Part shown: one piece after another, positions 1-8,161 of the stretch
How positions within the stretch are numbered: position 1 is the first letter of the stretch
Layout of the letters: each line of letters opens with the position of its first letter
Source: Thermoactinomycetaceae bacterium
GTDB taxonomy: Bacteria > Bacillota > Bacilli > Thermoactinomycetales > Thermoactinomycetaceae
DNA length: 36,066 bases
Reading direction: 5' to 3'
Assembly (NCBI GenBank): GCA_025449475.1
Contig: JANWJM010000018.1
Coordinates: forward strand, 1 to 36,066
Program-made: the position numbers and the translations under genes
Notes under the pieces: generated by a model
Database searches by the model: none
What the model saw: only the letters and a program-made list of their open reading frames with translations
Told to the model about the DNA's origin: nothing

Positions 1-38
1 CAAGGGAACCCCATTTATTATCTCAAAGCAACCATCGA

Positions 39-66
39 TTGACTTTTTTTCAGATCATGCTAAAAT
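39..66 (+). promoter_or_regulatory. Sigma-A promoter of rpsD
   Basis: TTGACT at 39-44, a 16-base spacer and TAAAAT at 61-66, with a TGC extended -10 just before it. Transcription should start near 73, giving a leader of about 200 nt before rpsD. Confidence 0.75.
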
Positions 67-72
67 TAACTT

Positions 73-275
73 TTGTTAGACTCAAACAGCCTCCAAAGGG
101 ATTTGAGGATAGCTAAGCAAAAGATAGGTGAAGGGATCACCCTCACTGGTTCACCCTATCAAGACAAATGATAGGTATCCCTTCTTTCGTCGCTATCCGG
201 AAGATGGGGTAACAATGTGAACCAGCACCCTGTCATTTGCAAAAACGATGCAAATGATGAAAGGAGCAATCGATT
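73..275 (+). promoter_or_regulatory. rpsD leader, probable S4 autoregulatory element
   Basis: This 200-nt leader is highly structured. GATA-GGTGAA (123-132) pairs with TTCACC-TATC (150-160, one bulged C). A second GATAGG at 170-175 could compete for the same CCTATC. A 9-bp hairpin, TCATTTGCA (233-241) with TGCAAATGA (249-257), ends two bases before the AAAGGAG ribosome-binding site at 260-266. In Bacillus, S4 represses its own translation by binding a pseudoknotted leader. The placement fits, but I did not model the pseudoknot, so the S4 role is inferred. Confidence 0.55.
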
Positions 276-875
276 ATGGCACGTTACACTGGACCGAGAT
301 GGAAACTTAGTCGTCGTCTAGGGATTTCATTAACAGGAACGGGGAAAGAACTTAAGAGACCATATCCACCGGGTCAACATGGACCCACTCAACGCAAAAA
401 ATTAAGTGAATATGCGCTTCAATTGCAAGAAAAACAAAAGCTTCGTTTTATGTATGGACTGAATGAAAAACAGTTCCATAATCTCTTCAAAAAAGCGGGA
501 AAAATGAAAGGGGTTCATGGCGTAAACTTTATGATCCTCTTGGAATCTCGTCTCGATAACCTCGTATATCGGTTGGGATTTGCGCGAACACGCCCCCAAG
601 CCCGTCAGTTGGTCGTTCATGGTCATATCACTGTCAACGGGAAAAAAGTAGATCGGCCTTCATATCAAGTTGCCATTGGCGATGAAATCGGAGTACGGGA
701 AAAAAGCAAAAACTTGACAGTGATTAAAGAAGCGCTTGAAGATCGGGCATATCTACCTGAATATCTTTCCTTTGATGAGAATCAACTATCGGGTGTCTAT
801 CTCCGTCTTCCTGAACGATCGGAACTTCCATCTGAAATCAACGAAACCTTAATCGTTGAATTCTATAGTCGTTAA
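276..875 (+). CDS. rpsD: 30S ribosomal protein S4
   Basis: Primary 16S rRNA-binding protein that nucleates assembly of the small-subunit body and, in Bacillus, represses its own mRNA. The 199 residues match the usual length of about 200. The N-terminus MARYTGPRWKLSRRLG is typical, as is the S4 RNA-binding domain from about residue 90 (ESRLDNLVYRLGFARTR, then VVHGHITVNGKKVDRPSY). It is the form without the N-terminal zinc-binding cysteines. The ATG is preceded by AAAGGAG at 260-266. The gene is monocistronic, with its own promoter, structured leader and strong terminator. The tyrS gene that neighbours rpsD in Bacillus subtilis is not here. Confidence 0.98.
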   Translation: MARYTGPRWKLSRRLGISLTGTGKELKRPYPPGQHGPTQRKKLSEYALQLQEKQKLRFMYGLNEKQFHNLFKKAGKMKGVHGVNFMILLESRLDNLVYRLGFARTRPQARQLVVHGHITVNGKKVDRPSYQVAIGDEIGVREKSKNLTVIKEALEDRAYLPEYLSFDENQLSGVYLRLPERSELPSEINETLIVEFYSR

Positions 876-890
876 TGAAGGAACGAAGTG

Positions 891-928
891 CCCCAAATTC
901 TGGGTAACCAGGAATTTGGGGTTTTTTT
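891..928 (+). terminator. Rho-independent terminator of rpsD
   Basis: CCCCAAATTCTGG (891-903) pairs with CCAGGAATTTGGGG (one bulged G) around a GTAA loop, followed by seven T at 922-928. Confidence 0.93.
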
Positions 929-1006
929 CATTGTTACAAATGGAAAAAGACTCTTCATAAATTTGTTGAAATCCATTATTTATGAAGATAATTAAATTCA
1001 ATAATA

Positions 1007-1015
1007 TGATATAAT
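1007..1015 (+). promoter_or_regulatory. Extended -10 promoter of first PBP gene
   Basis: TGA-TATAAT at 1007-1015 with only a poor -35 match 17 bases upstream. The start would fall near 1022, just before the GGAGGGGGG ribosome-binding site at 1031-1039. Confidence 0.55.
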
Positions 1016-1044
1016 ATTAACTCGAAAACGGAGGGGGGAAACAA

Positions 1045-3405
1045 TTGGATAGAGTGATTCCATGGATAAAAACCACCTTAAAAGTAATGGGCTACTTGAT
1101 TTATACCATTGTCTCCCTTTGTTTAATTGTTGTAGTAGGAAGTGTTGGCGTCACTGCCGGGGCAGTATCTGCCATCATGAAAGATGAAAAATTATATACA
1201 AAAGATGACTTTCAAAAGAATCTCGACGATCTTTTCCAAACCAGTTATGCCTATTTTCTCACCCAAGACAAAAATGGAAATCCGATCCGAATTGGTTCAT
1301 TTCGATATGAGGGCAACGAACGGAAACTCATCCGTTCCAAAAACGAGGTAAATCCTATTCTTATTGATGCTTTTATCGCCATCGAAGATCGCGATTTCTA
1401 CAAGCACAAAGGAATCGTTCCACGCTCCCTAATTCGCGCAGCTTGGCAACAAGCAACGGATGCAGAGGTCACAACAGGGGGAAGTACGCTTACCCAACAA
1501 CTGGTCAAAAACCTGATCTTAAAAAACTCCAAAAAGAATATAGCTCGAAAAACCAAAGAAATCATTCTCGCACTCCGTATGGAACGGATGTACACGAAAG
1601 ATCAAATCTTGGTCTATTATATGAACAGCCTCTTTTTCGGGGAAGGTGCTCATGGTCAAAAAATGTATGGCGTTAATGCAGCTGCCAAGGGGCTTTTTAA
1701 CAAAGACCCTAAACACCTCAATCTGGCACAAGCTGCCTATATAGCGGGAATGGTACAACGTCCCAATGATCTCAATCCATTTAGTGAAGATACAAAGAAT
1801 TTCGAACGCGGCAAAAAAAGAATGAAAATGGTTCTTGATAAAATGCTTGAGACAAATAAAATCACAAAAAAAGAGTATGATGAAGCACTAAAATTCGATA
1901 TTAAAAAATCTTTTGCCAAACCCGAACAATTCCAATACGCTTACAAAGAACATCCTTATATCATGTTTGCATTAGAGACCGAAGCGGCAGAAACATTAAT
2001 GGAAATCGATAACTTAGACATCGATGAACTAAGCAAACAAGGCAAATATCGAAGCACCCTTCAAGAATATAAGACCAAAGTCGCAACTGGCGGATACCAT
2101 TTCTATACCACCATTGATAAAGATTTATATGAAGCTATCAATAAAGCTGCAACCAAAGGTCTTACTCTCCACACTCGCACCTATAAAGGGATAAAGAGTC
2201 AGGAGCAATTGGGAGCAACCATCATTGAAAATAAAACAGGGGCAGTATTGGCGTTTGTACCTGGAACCAGTGAATTTGAAAAAAACCAAAAAAACCATGC
2301 ACTGGATGTTTCGAGACAACCTGGATCATCGATTAAACCGCTTCTTGTCTATGCACCCGCTTTGGAAGAAAAAATCATCTCCCCGAACTCATTAATCGTT
2401 GACGAAAGAATTCCAAAAAGCGATGGATCGGGATATTATCGAAATGCTGGAGGCTCATATCGTGGTCCCGTCACCGCCACTCAAGCATTAAAATTTTCAT
2501 ATAATATTCCTGCCATCAAGACGTTTAATTCACTGGGGCATAAAAAAGGATTCGACTATCTGCGCAAATTGGGACTTCCTCCCCATCCCCATGATGGAGA
2601 GGCTGCCGCGATTGGTGGTGCAACGAATGGTTATACCGTGGTCAAGATGACTGCAGCATTTTCAACCTTTGCCAACGGTGGCAAGTACAACAAACCTTAT
2701 ATCATTTCCAAAGTCACGGACGCAGATGGCAAAGTGATTTGGGAGCACAAACCCAACCCTGAGCAGGTGTTTTCACCGCAAACCTCCTTCCAAATCACGA
2801 ATATGCTGCGAGAGGTTGTAAATGGCGGAACCGCTTCCTATATAGGAAGCAGGATCAAGGGATACAATTTTGCAGGAAAAACGGGAACAACCACAAAGGA
2901 CAAAGATCAATGGTTTATTGGATACACACCGGAAATCACGTTAGGTGTCTGGGGAGGATATGATTACAACTTCCGTATGAATCATAACCCTCATTTTACC
3001 AAGCGAGCATGGGTAAATATTTTCCAAGCCGCTTCCAAACAGAGTCCGGAATATTTCCCAAAAGGAACATCTTTTCAAAATCCGGGTGGCTTCAATCCAG
3101 ATATTTGCGGATTTGATTGTGAAAAAGTAAAATCTTTTCGAAAAAAGCAAGAAGAACAAGAACGAATTAAGATGCTTCAACAGGAATTAATGAAGAAACA
3201 AACTAAAACGAAAGTGATTGAACAGCCAAAAAATAATCCGGTTCCACCACCTTCAAACATTGAACCTGAACCACCCAATCAGGATCCTCCCGATCCATGC
3301 CAATCCAATGAGGATGATAACTGTACCTCTCCTGCTCCTGATCGCCCAAACAACGATTCATCAAATTTCGACCCGTTTCGTTTTTTTCGTCGTTTTTCTT
3401 CTTAA
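1045..3405 (+). CDS. Class A penicillin-binding protein (PBP1A family)
   Basis: Bifunctional peptidoglycan glycosyltransferase/transpeptidase anchored in the cytoplasmic membrane and acting outside it. One N-terminal membrane helix (about residues 12-38). The GT51 domain shows EDRDFYKHKGIVPRS and GGSTLTQQLVKN. The transpeptidase domain has the catalytic SxxK (PGSSIKP), SYN (FSYNIPAIK) and KTGTT motifs. At 786 residues the length is normal. The extracellular tail carries a short cysteine pair (ICGFDC), then a charged segment rich in E, K and Q and a proline/acidic segment. The start is TTG at 1045, chosen because GGAGGGGGG lies six bases upstream. It is a close paralogue of the next gene in the same orientation, so the pair looks like a tandem duplication. 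Its exact equivalent among Bacillus PBPs is not clear. Confidence 0.95.
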   Translation: MDRVIPWIKTTLKVMGYLIYTIVSLCLIVVVGSVGVTAGAVSAIMKDEKLYTKDDFQKNLDDLFQTSYAYFLTQDKNGNPIRIGSFRYEGNERKLIRSKNEVNPILIDAFIAIEDRDFYKHKGIVPRSLIRAAWQQATDAEVTTGGSTLTQQLVKNLILKNSKKNIARKTKEIILALRMERMYTKDQILVYYMNSLFFGEGAHGQKMYGVNAAAKGLFNKDPKHLNLAQAAYIAGMVQRPNDLNPFSEDTKNFERGKKRMKMVLDKMLETNKITKKEYDEALKFDIKKSFAKPEQFQYAYKEHPYIMFALETEAAETLMEIDNLDIDELSKQGKYRSTLQEYKTKVATGGYHFYTTIDKDLYEAINKAATKGLTLHTRTYKGIKSQEQLGATIIENKTGAVLAFVPGTSEFEKNQKNHALDVSRQPGSSIKPLLVYAPALEEKIISPNSLIVDERIPKSDGSGYYRNAGGSYRGPVTATQALKFSYNIPAIKTFNSLGHKKGFDYLRKLGLPPHPHDGEAAAIGGATNGYTVVKMTAAFSTFANGGKYNKPYIISKVTDADGKVIWEHKPNPEQVFSPQTSFQITNMLREVVNGGTASYIGSRIKGYNFAGKTGTTTKDKDQWFIGYTPEITLGVWGGYDYNFRMNHNPHFTKRAWVNIFQAASKQSPEYFPKGTSFQNPGGFNPDICGFDCEKVKSFRKKQEEQERIKMLQQELMKKQTKTKVIEQPKNNPVPPPSNIEPEPPNQDPPDPCQSNEDDNCTSPAPDRPNNDSSNFDPFRFFRRFSS

Positions 3406-3409
3406 TAGG

Positions 3410-3447
3410 ACTCACTTCATCGCTTTTTGCAAGCGGATGAAGTGAGT
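3410..3447 (+). terminator. Strong hairpin after first PBP gene
   Basis: ACTCACTTCATC-GCTT pairs with AAGC-GATGAAGTGAGT, 16 bp with one bulged G, starting five bases after the stop codon. The tail is GTGATCCTCTTTG rather than a clean T run, so it may act as a weak terminator or as an mRNA 3' stabiliser. Confidence 0.6.
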
Positions 3448-3473
3448 GTGATCCTCTTTGTGGTATTTCTATA

Positions 3474-3503
3474 TTGTAGTAATGCATTTAAAAAATGTAT
3501 AAT
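3474..3503 (+). promoter_or_regulatory. Candidate promoter of leader RNA upstream of second PBP
   Basis: TTGTAG at 3474-3479, an 18-base spacer and a perfect TATAAT at 3498-3503. The start would be near 3510. Confidence 0.55.
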
Positions 3504-3509
3504 ATATTT

Positions 3510-3658
3510 ATCAAACCCCTGTTAATATCCCTTTCATCGAACGCTGCTCCAAAAGTGAGAAGATGGATTGTGTAACTGGAGAGGGCAAAGTTACGAAAAA
3601 TGACACCATGAAACGGACAATCTCTAGTATACTGTTCTAGGGATTGTTTCTTTATTTT
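3510..3658 (+). ncRNA. Attenuator-like leader RNA, class unknown
   Basis: About 150 nt between a promoter and an intrinsic terminator, with no convincing ORF. GTAAC (3572-3576) pairs with GTTAC (3590-3594). The terminator's 5' strand ACAATC (3617-3622) can also pair perfectly with GATTGT at 3566-3571, which repeats the terminator's 3' strand. That gives two mutually exclusive folds, the usual design of a transcription attenuator. I recognise no known riboswitch consensus (no T-box, SAM, TPP, lysine or cyclic-dinucleotide core). It could be a stand-alone small RNA or a switch controlling readthrough into the second PBP gene. Confidence 0.45.
3617..3658 (+). terminator. Intrinsic terminator of the first leader RNA
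   Basis: ACAATCTCTAG (3617-3627) pairs with CTAGGGATTGT (3637-3647), 11 bp including one G-U, followed by the T-rich tail TTCTTTATTTT. Confidence 0.7.
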
Positions 3659-3680
3659 GCTTCCGACCATCCATACAACT

Positions 3681-3689
3681 TGTTATAAT
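3681..3689 (+). promoter_or_regulatory. Extended -10 promoter of second PBP transcript
   Basis: TGT-TATAAT at 3681-3689 with a weak -35. The start would be near 3696, giving a 260-nt leader. A hairpin closed by GGTCG and CGACC (about 3700-3736) follows directly. Confidence 0.55.
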
Positions 3690-3802
3690 TGTCTGGATTG
3701 GTCGAAAAAAGAAAAGTTCTCGTTTTTTTACGACCTAAAAATTTCTTTTGGGAACGAAAAATAATATAAAACCATGATCGAATGACTGAGGAGGAAAGAG
3801 AG

Positions 3803-3883
3803 GTGGAAAACCTGCTACTTCATATGGTTGAAACATATGAAATGTTAAGAGCGCGAAAAAATCACGAACTTTTTCTGTTTTAA
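3803..3883 (+). CDS. Small leader ORF, 26 residues, upstream of second PBP
   Basis: GTG start eight bases after a perfect GAGGAGG (3788-3794) and stop at 3881-3883. The peptide begins MENLLLHMVETYEMLRARK and ends NHELFLF. An in-frame ATG at 3782 would give 33 residues but has no ribosome-binding site. I recognise no family. Codons 4 to 6 (CTG CTA CTT) lie inside the sequence that pairs with the ribosome-binding region of the downstream PBP, as expected for a regulatory leader peptide. It could equally be a chance ORF in a structured RNA; the excellent ribosome-binding site argues for translation. Confidence 0.45.
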   Translation: MENLLLHMVETYEMLRARKNHELFLF

Positions 3884-3946
3884 GCGGAAGAGGTTGACTC
3901 AGTGAAAATCCTCTTGGCATAGATAGCTATGTTCCAAAGTAGCAGG
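3811..3946 (+). promoter_or_regulatory. Structured leader sequestering the PBP ribosome-binding site
   Basis: CCTGCTACTT (3811-3820) is perfectly complementary to AAGTAGCAGG (3937-3946), and A3810-T3947 extends the helix. The 3' strand includes AGCAGG, the only Shine-Dalgarno-like sequence at a proper distance (ten bases) from the PBP ATG at 3957. Within this closing helix are four smaller hairpins: CATATG/CATATG (3821-3839), GAAAAA/TTTTTC (3855-3875), AAGAGG/CCTCTT (3888-3915) and CATAG/CTATG (3918-3931). The layout fits translational attenuation or an unrecognised riboswitch. Confidence 0.5.
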
Positions 3947-3956
3947 TACGGGGCAT

Positions 3957-6323
3957 ATGCAGACAAATATCAAAAAGTCATCGCAGCGAAAATTTTCATT
4001 TATGAAAATACTACGGCAAGCCTTATTTGTGTTGCTTGTGGCATTCTTAATCATATCCGTTGCAACCATCGGTGTTGGAGCAGGAATCGTTTCTGCCTAT
4101 ACTAAATCAGAAACTATACGAACAAAAGAAGATTATGATAAAGAATTAGAGGCACTATCTCAAACCAGTTACGCATACTTTCGTGAAAAAGACGGTCAAA
4201 TAAAACAAATCGGTGTGATGATTAATCCAGATGATCGCCAATTGGTGACCGATTTAAAACAAGTGAGCCCATATTTAATTGATGCGTTCCTTGCGATTGA
4301 AGATAAAGACTTTTATGAACATAACGGAATTGTCCCGCGCTCGATCCTCCGTGCCGCGTTTCAACAAATGAGCGGAAGTGATGTGACGACCGGAGGAAGT
4401 ACATTAACCCAACAATTAGTGAAAACACATTTCTTGGATTACAAAGATAAGAGCTTAAAACGGAAATCGGTTGAGATTATCAATGCTGTGAGACTTGAAA
4501 AATACTATGATAAACCTGAAATATTTATAAAATACATGAATAGTGTCTTCTTTGGTACAGGAGCACATGGTAAAAACATGTATGGTGTCAATGCAGCTGC
4601 CCGTGGATTGTTTAATAAAAAATTGAAAGACTTACACTTGGCACAAGCTGCATATATTGCGGGCATGGTACAACGTCCAAATGCTTATAACCCTTTTCGC
4701 GGTGAGGAAGAATTAAAGCTTGGTCTTAAGCGCATGCGATTAGTTCTCGATAAGATGTTGGAAGAGAAAAAGATTACCAAACAACAATATGATGAAGCCA
4801 TAAAATTTGATATCAAAAAATCATTGGCTAAACCCAATATGTTTGTCAACGGATATGAAAAATATCCCTTTATTATTACAGCAGTGGAGAGAGAAGCTGT
4901 AAAAATTCTTAAAGAGATGGACCAAAAAAATCCAGACGCAGTTACACGATCTGACGAATACTACACGAAAAAAGTTCGACAAGGTGGTCTCCGTTTTTAT
5001 ACGACCATTGATCAAGAAATGTACGATAAGATTAACCAAGCTGCCAAAGAGATTGAATTCCCTACCCGAACTTATCGAGGCATCAAGATCAAAGAACAGA
5101 TTGGTGCTACCGTTGTTGATAACCGGACGGGAGAAATCCTTGCTTTTTATGCCGGGAATTTCGATGAGAATGAAAAAGATCATGCGTTGGATACAGTTAA
5201 CCAACCCGGTTCTGCCATCAAACCTCTTTTAGTATACGGACCAGCGCTGAATGAAGGAGTAATTTCACCCAATTCCATTATCATTGATGAACCGATTCGC
5301 AAAGCGGGAACAAGAAGCGTCTACCGAAATGCAGACGGAAATTATCGAGGTCCTGTTTCCGCTACAGAAGCGCTAAAAAAATCGTTAAATATTCCAGCCG
5401 TTAAAATTTATCGAAAACTAGGCTTTGACAAGGGAAATGATTACTTGAAAAAGATGAATCTCCCGATTCACAAAAGAGATGAGGGAGTTGAAGCGCTTGC
5501 CTTGGGTGGCTTTAGCTATGGATATACGGTAGCAGACATGACGGGTGCATTTGCCATGATTGCCAATTATGGCAAATTCAACAAAGCTCACTTAATCGAT
5601 CGTATTGTTACCGCAGATGGAAAAGAGATTTACAACTTTAAACGCGATAACGAACCACAGCAAATCTTTTCACCCCAAGTCTCCTATCAACTGATTAAAA
5701 TGTTGCGCCAAGTAGTCACCGGTGGTACGGCAGCCTCATCCATTGGAGCTAGAATCTCCGGTTACAATATTGCTGGAAAAACAGGGACGACGACCTCACA
5801 ATACGATTTATGGTTTGTCGGTTTTACACCCGAAATTTCGCTCGGTGTTTGGTCGGGATACGATTATAACTATACAGGAAATCAAAACTTGGCTAAAAAT
5901 GCTTGGGTGAAAATCTTCAAGGCAGCAGCAGAATCGAATCCAGAATTGATCAAGAGAGGTAGCAATTTCAAAGACCCAGGAGGATCTCTTCCAAATAAAT
6001 GCTTTGAGTGTAACAAAAAATCGAACTACGGTCCTTCCAAAAAGAAAGAGAACGAGGAACGAAGAGATAGAGAACAGAGCCCTCAACGCCGTAGTCGCAA
6101 TGAGCAAAATCCAAATGATAGTCAAAATCAACCTTCTCCCACACCCCCTCCACGCAGTGACAATGGCGGCAGTCGCAGTAATGGAAATGGAAGTCACGAT
6201 AATGGAGGGAATAACCACGGATCATCCGATGGTGGTGGAAGTAGAGGAGGCGGAGGTACACCCAATGGCGGCGAAGGAACCTCCGGACCCATTCTACCTC
6301 CCGAACCCACACCAAGCTTTTAA
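3957..6323 (+). CDS. Class A penicillin-binding protein, second tandem copy
   Basis: Bifunctional murein synthase, paralogous to the preceding gene over its whole length up to the tail. It has a membrane helix at about residues 18-41, the GT51 signatures EDKDFYEHNGIVPRS and GGSTLTQQLVKTH, and transpeptidase motifs SAIK (QPGSAIKP), SLN (KKSLNIPAVK) and KTGTT. It has 788 residues. The external tail keeps a cysteine pair (CFEC) at the same place as its neighbour. It then turns into a charged region followed by a glycine/asparagine/serine-rich stretch (about residues 715-775), unlike the proline/acidic tail of the first copy. The ATG has only the weak AGCAGG site, which is buried in the leader structure upstream, so expression is probably controlled at translation. 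Confidence 0.93.
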   Translation: MQTNIKKSSQRKFSFMKILRQALFVLLVAFLIISVATIGVGAGIVSAYTKSETIRTKEDYDKELEALSQTSYAYFREKDGQIKQIGVMINPDDRQLVTDLKQVSPYLIDAFLAIEDKDFYEHNGIVPRSILRAAFQQMSGSDVTTGGSTLTQQLVKTHFLDYKDKSLKRKSVEIINAVRLEKYYDKPEIFIKYMNSVFFGTGAHGKNMYGVNAAARGLFNKKLKDLHLAQAAYIAGMVQRPNAYNPFRGEEELKLGLKRMRLVLDKMLEEKKITKQQYDEAIKFDIKKSLAKPNMFVNGYEKYPFIITAVEREAVKILKEMDQKNPDAVTRSDEYYTKKVRQGGLRFYTTIDQEMYDKINQAAKEIEFPTRTYRGIKIKEQIGATVVDNRTGEILAFYAGNFDENEKDHALDTVNQPGSAIKPLLVYGPALNEGVISPNSIIIDEPIRKAGTRSVYRNADGNYRGPVSATEALKKSLNIPAVKIYRKLGFDKGNDYLKKMNLPIHKRDEGVEALALGGFSYGYTVADMTGAFAMIANYGKFNKAHLIDRIVTADGKEIYNFKRDNEPQQIFSPQVSYQLIKMLRQVVTGGTAASSIGARISGYNIAGKTGTTTSQYDLWFVGFTPEISLGVWSGYDYNYTGNQNLAKNAWVKIFKAAAESNPELIKRGSNFKDPGGSLPNKCFECNKKSNYGPSKKKENEERRDREQSPQRRSRNEQNPNDSQNQPSPTPPPRSDNGGSRSNGNGSHDNGGNNHGSSDGGGSRGGGGTPNGGEGTSGPILPPEPTPSF

Positions 6324-6330
6324 CACATCA

Positions 6331-6356
6331 AAAGTCCCCTTCTTGGGGACTTTTTT
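6331..6356. terminator. Bidirectional terminator between PBP and acsA
   Basis: AAAGTCCCC (6331-6339), loop TTCTT, GGGGACTTT (6345-6353), flanked by A runs on one side and T runs on the other, so it serves both convergent genes. The acsA stop codon lies in its T run. Confidence 0.9.
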
Positions 6357-8082
6357 AATGATCTTCCAATGTCGAGAGGTCACCAGTAGGTAAACCCAAT
6401 TCCCAGGCTTTTAATACCCGTCTCATAATTTTTCCGCTTCTCGTTTTGGGAAGTTTTTCTCGAAATTCAATTTCCCGAGGTGCGGCATGGGCAGCTAATC
6501 CTTTCTTAACAAACAAACGAATCTCCTCCATCAATTCATCGGATGGTGAATAGCCCTCGCGCAGTGAAACAAACGCCTTGATGATTTCACCACGTACAGG
6601 GTCAGGTTTCCCTATGACACCCGCCTCTGCAACCGCTGGATGTTCAATCAATTTACTTTCGACTTCAAAAGGACCCACCCGTTCTCCTGAGGTATTGATC
6701 ACATCATCCACTCGTCCTTGAAACCAAAAATAACCCTCATCATCAACATAAGCGGAGTCTCCTGAAATATACCAGCCTGGAACGCGGAAGTACTCTTGGT
6801 ATTTCTCATCATTCTTCCAAATCTTCCTCATCATCGATGGCCATGGAGTCTTAATCGCTAGATTCCCCATTTTATAAGGTGGTAGGAGATTTCCATCATC
6901 ATCGAGAATGCCTGCTTCAACCCCGGGGATCGGTTTTCCCATCGATCCCGGTTTTATATCCATTTGAGGATAATTTGCGATTAAAATCGCTCCTGTCTCG
7001 GTCATCCACCAATGATCGTGAATGCGTTTTCCGTATACTTTCATTCCCCAACGAATCACTTCTGGATTTAAAGGTTCTCCCACACTTAAGATATGACGAA
7101 GCGATGAGAGATCATATTTCTTGACCGTTTTTTCACCCGCTGACATCAGCATTCGAAATGCGGTTGGAGCGCTATACCAAACGGTTACCTGATTCTCTTC
7201 AATGGTTTGGTACCAATCATCTGGATTAAAACGCCCTCCTCGAATCACATTGGTCACTCCATGTAACCAGGGAGCAAAAATACCATAAGAGGTTCCTGTT
7301 ACCCAACCAGGATCCGCTGTACACCAAAAAATATCATCTTCTTGTAAATCGAGCACCCACTTTCCAGTTTGATAGTGTTGGATCATGGCATGATGTACAT
7401 GCAGAACACCTTTAGGCTTTCCAGTAGAACCCGACGTATAATGAATAATCATCGGATCTTCCTGATCAACCCATTCAATTTCTAGTTCTGAAGACGCCTC
7501 TTGGATCTCCTTCTCAAAATGATACACCTCTTCTTCCTGTTTGTTGGACTTTCCCCCAACCAGAAGAATCTTTTCTAAATCAGGCAACTCTCTACGGGGG
7601 ACGCGATCCAGCAGCTCAGGGGTTGTAATTAATAAAGTGGCTTCACAATCAGCGAGACGATCCTTGACTGCCGATTCCATAAACGCTTCAAATAGAGGAC
7701 CTGCTATTGCACCAATTTTGATGATCCCCAAGAAACTGATATAAAATTCAGGCATACGTGGGAGAAAAAGAAAGACTCGGTCGCCTTTTTGAATGCCCAA
7801 CTTCCGCAAAACATTGCCCAAACGATTGGAGAGCATTTTTAAAGCTGCAAAAGTATATTCCTCTTTGCGTGATGGATCACTATATTTTAAAGCAATCTTC
7901 TTCCCTTTTCCTTCATCCACATGACGATCGATCGCCTCGTACGCAATATTTACTCGACCTGTTTTTGCCCAACTAAAATGCTTTTTGACTCGATCCCAGG
8001 AAAACTGCTTCACTTCTCGGTCATAATCCTGTAACTGATTTCCTGTCGTCATGACTTTCAAACGCTCTTCGTTCGCCACCAT
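6355..8082 (-). CDS. acsA: Acetyl-CoA synthetase
   Basis: Activates acetate to acetyl-CoA through acetyl-AMP; cytoplasmic, used for acetate scavenging. ANL-family motifs are in order: the P-loop-like YTSGSTGKPKGV (about residue 215), the WWMTETG region, the YISGD motif and the C-terminal KTRSGKIMRRVLK, whose lysine is the catalytic and regulatory acetylation site in this family. The 575 residues agree with Bacillus AcsA (about 570). ATG at 8082 follows AAAGGAG (8088-8094). The gene lies just downstream of ccpA on the same strand, separated by the ccpA terminator. A possible promoter (TTGGAT, 17 bases, TAAGCT) lies in the gap. The acuABC genes found next to acsA in Bacillus subtilis are missing. 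Confidence 0.95.
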   Translation of the reverse strand: MVANEERLKVMTTGNQLQDYDREVKQFSWDRVKKHFSWAKTGRVNIAYEAIDRHVDEGKGKKIALKYSDPSRKEEYTFAALKMLSNRLGNVLRKLGIQKGDRVFLFLPRMPEFYISFLGIIKIGAIAGPLFEAFMESAVKDRLADCEATLLITTPELLDRVPRRELPDLEKILLVGGKSNKQEEEVYHFEKEIQEASSELEIEWVDQEDPMIIHYTSGSTGKPKGVLHVHHAMIQHYQTGKWVLDLQEDDIFWCTADPGWVTGTSYGIFAPWLHGVTNVIRGGRFNPDDWYQTIEENQVTVWYSAPTAFRMLMSAGEKTVKKYDLSSLRHILSVGEPLNPEVIRWGMKVYGKRIHDHWWMTETGAILIANYPQMDIKPGSMGKPIPGVEAGILDDDGNLLPPYKMGNLAIKTPWPSMMRKIWKNDEKYQEYFRVPGWYISGDSAYVDDEGYFWFQGRVDDVINTSGERVGPFEVESKLIEHPAVAEAGVIGKPDPVRGEIIKAFVSLREGYSPSDELMEEIRLFVKKGLAAHAAPREIEFREKLPKTRSGKIMRRVLKAWELGLPTGDLSTLEDH

Positions 8083-8161
8083 ACTTCTCTCCTTTACTCC
8101 ACAAATCTTTGTTCTTTAGCTTATCTATATGGTGGATACAATCCAAACAGAATCACAAAAA

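Noticed and set aside
3541..3638. 25-codon ORF from ATG at 3563 inside the first leader RNA
   Set aside because: No properly spaced ribosome-binding site, and it runs through the terminator hairpin; the RNA structure explains the sequence better.
5808..6393. Overlapping long frames on both strands at the 3' end of the second PBP gene
   Set aside because: They are by-products of the repetitive G/N/S/P-coding tail; the PBP frame carries the conserved motifs and these frames lack starts with ribosome-binding sites.
8083..8161. cre (CcpA) site upstream of acsA
   Set aside because: No sequence close to TGWAANCGNTNWCA in the gap; CcpA control of acsA cannot be supported here.
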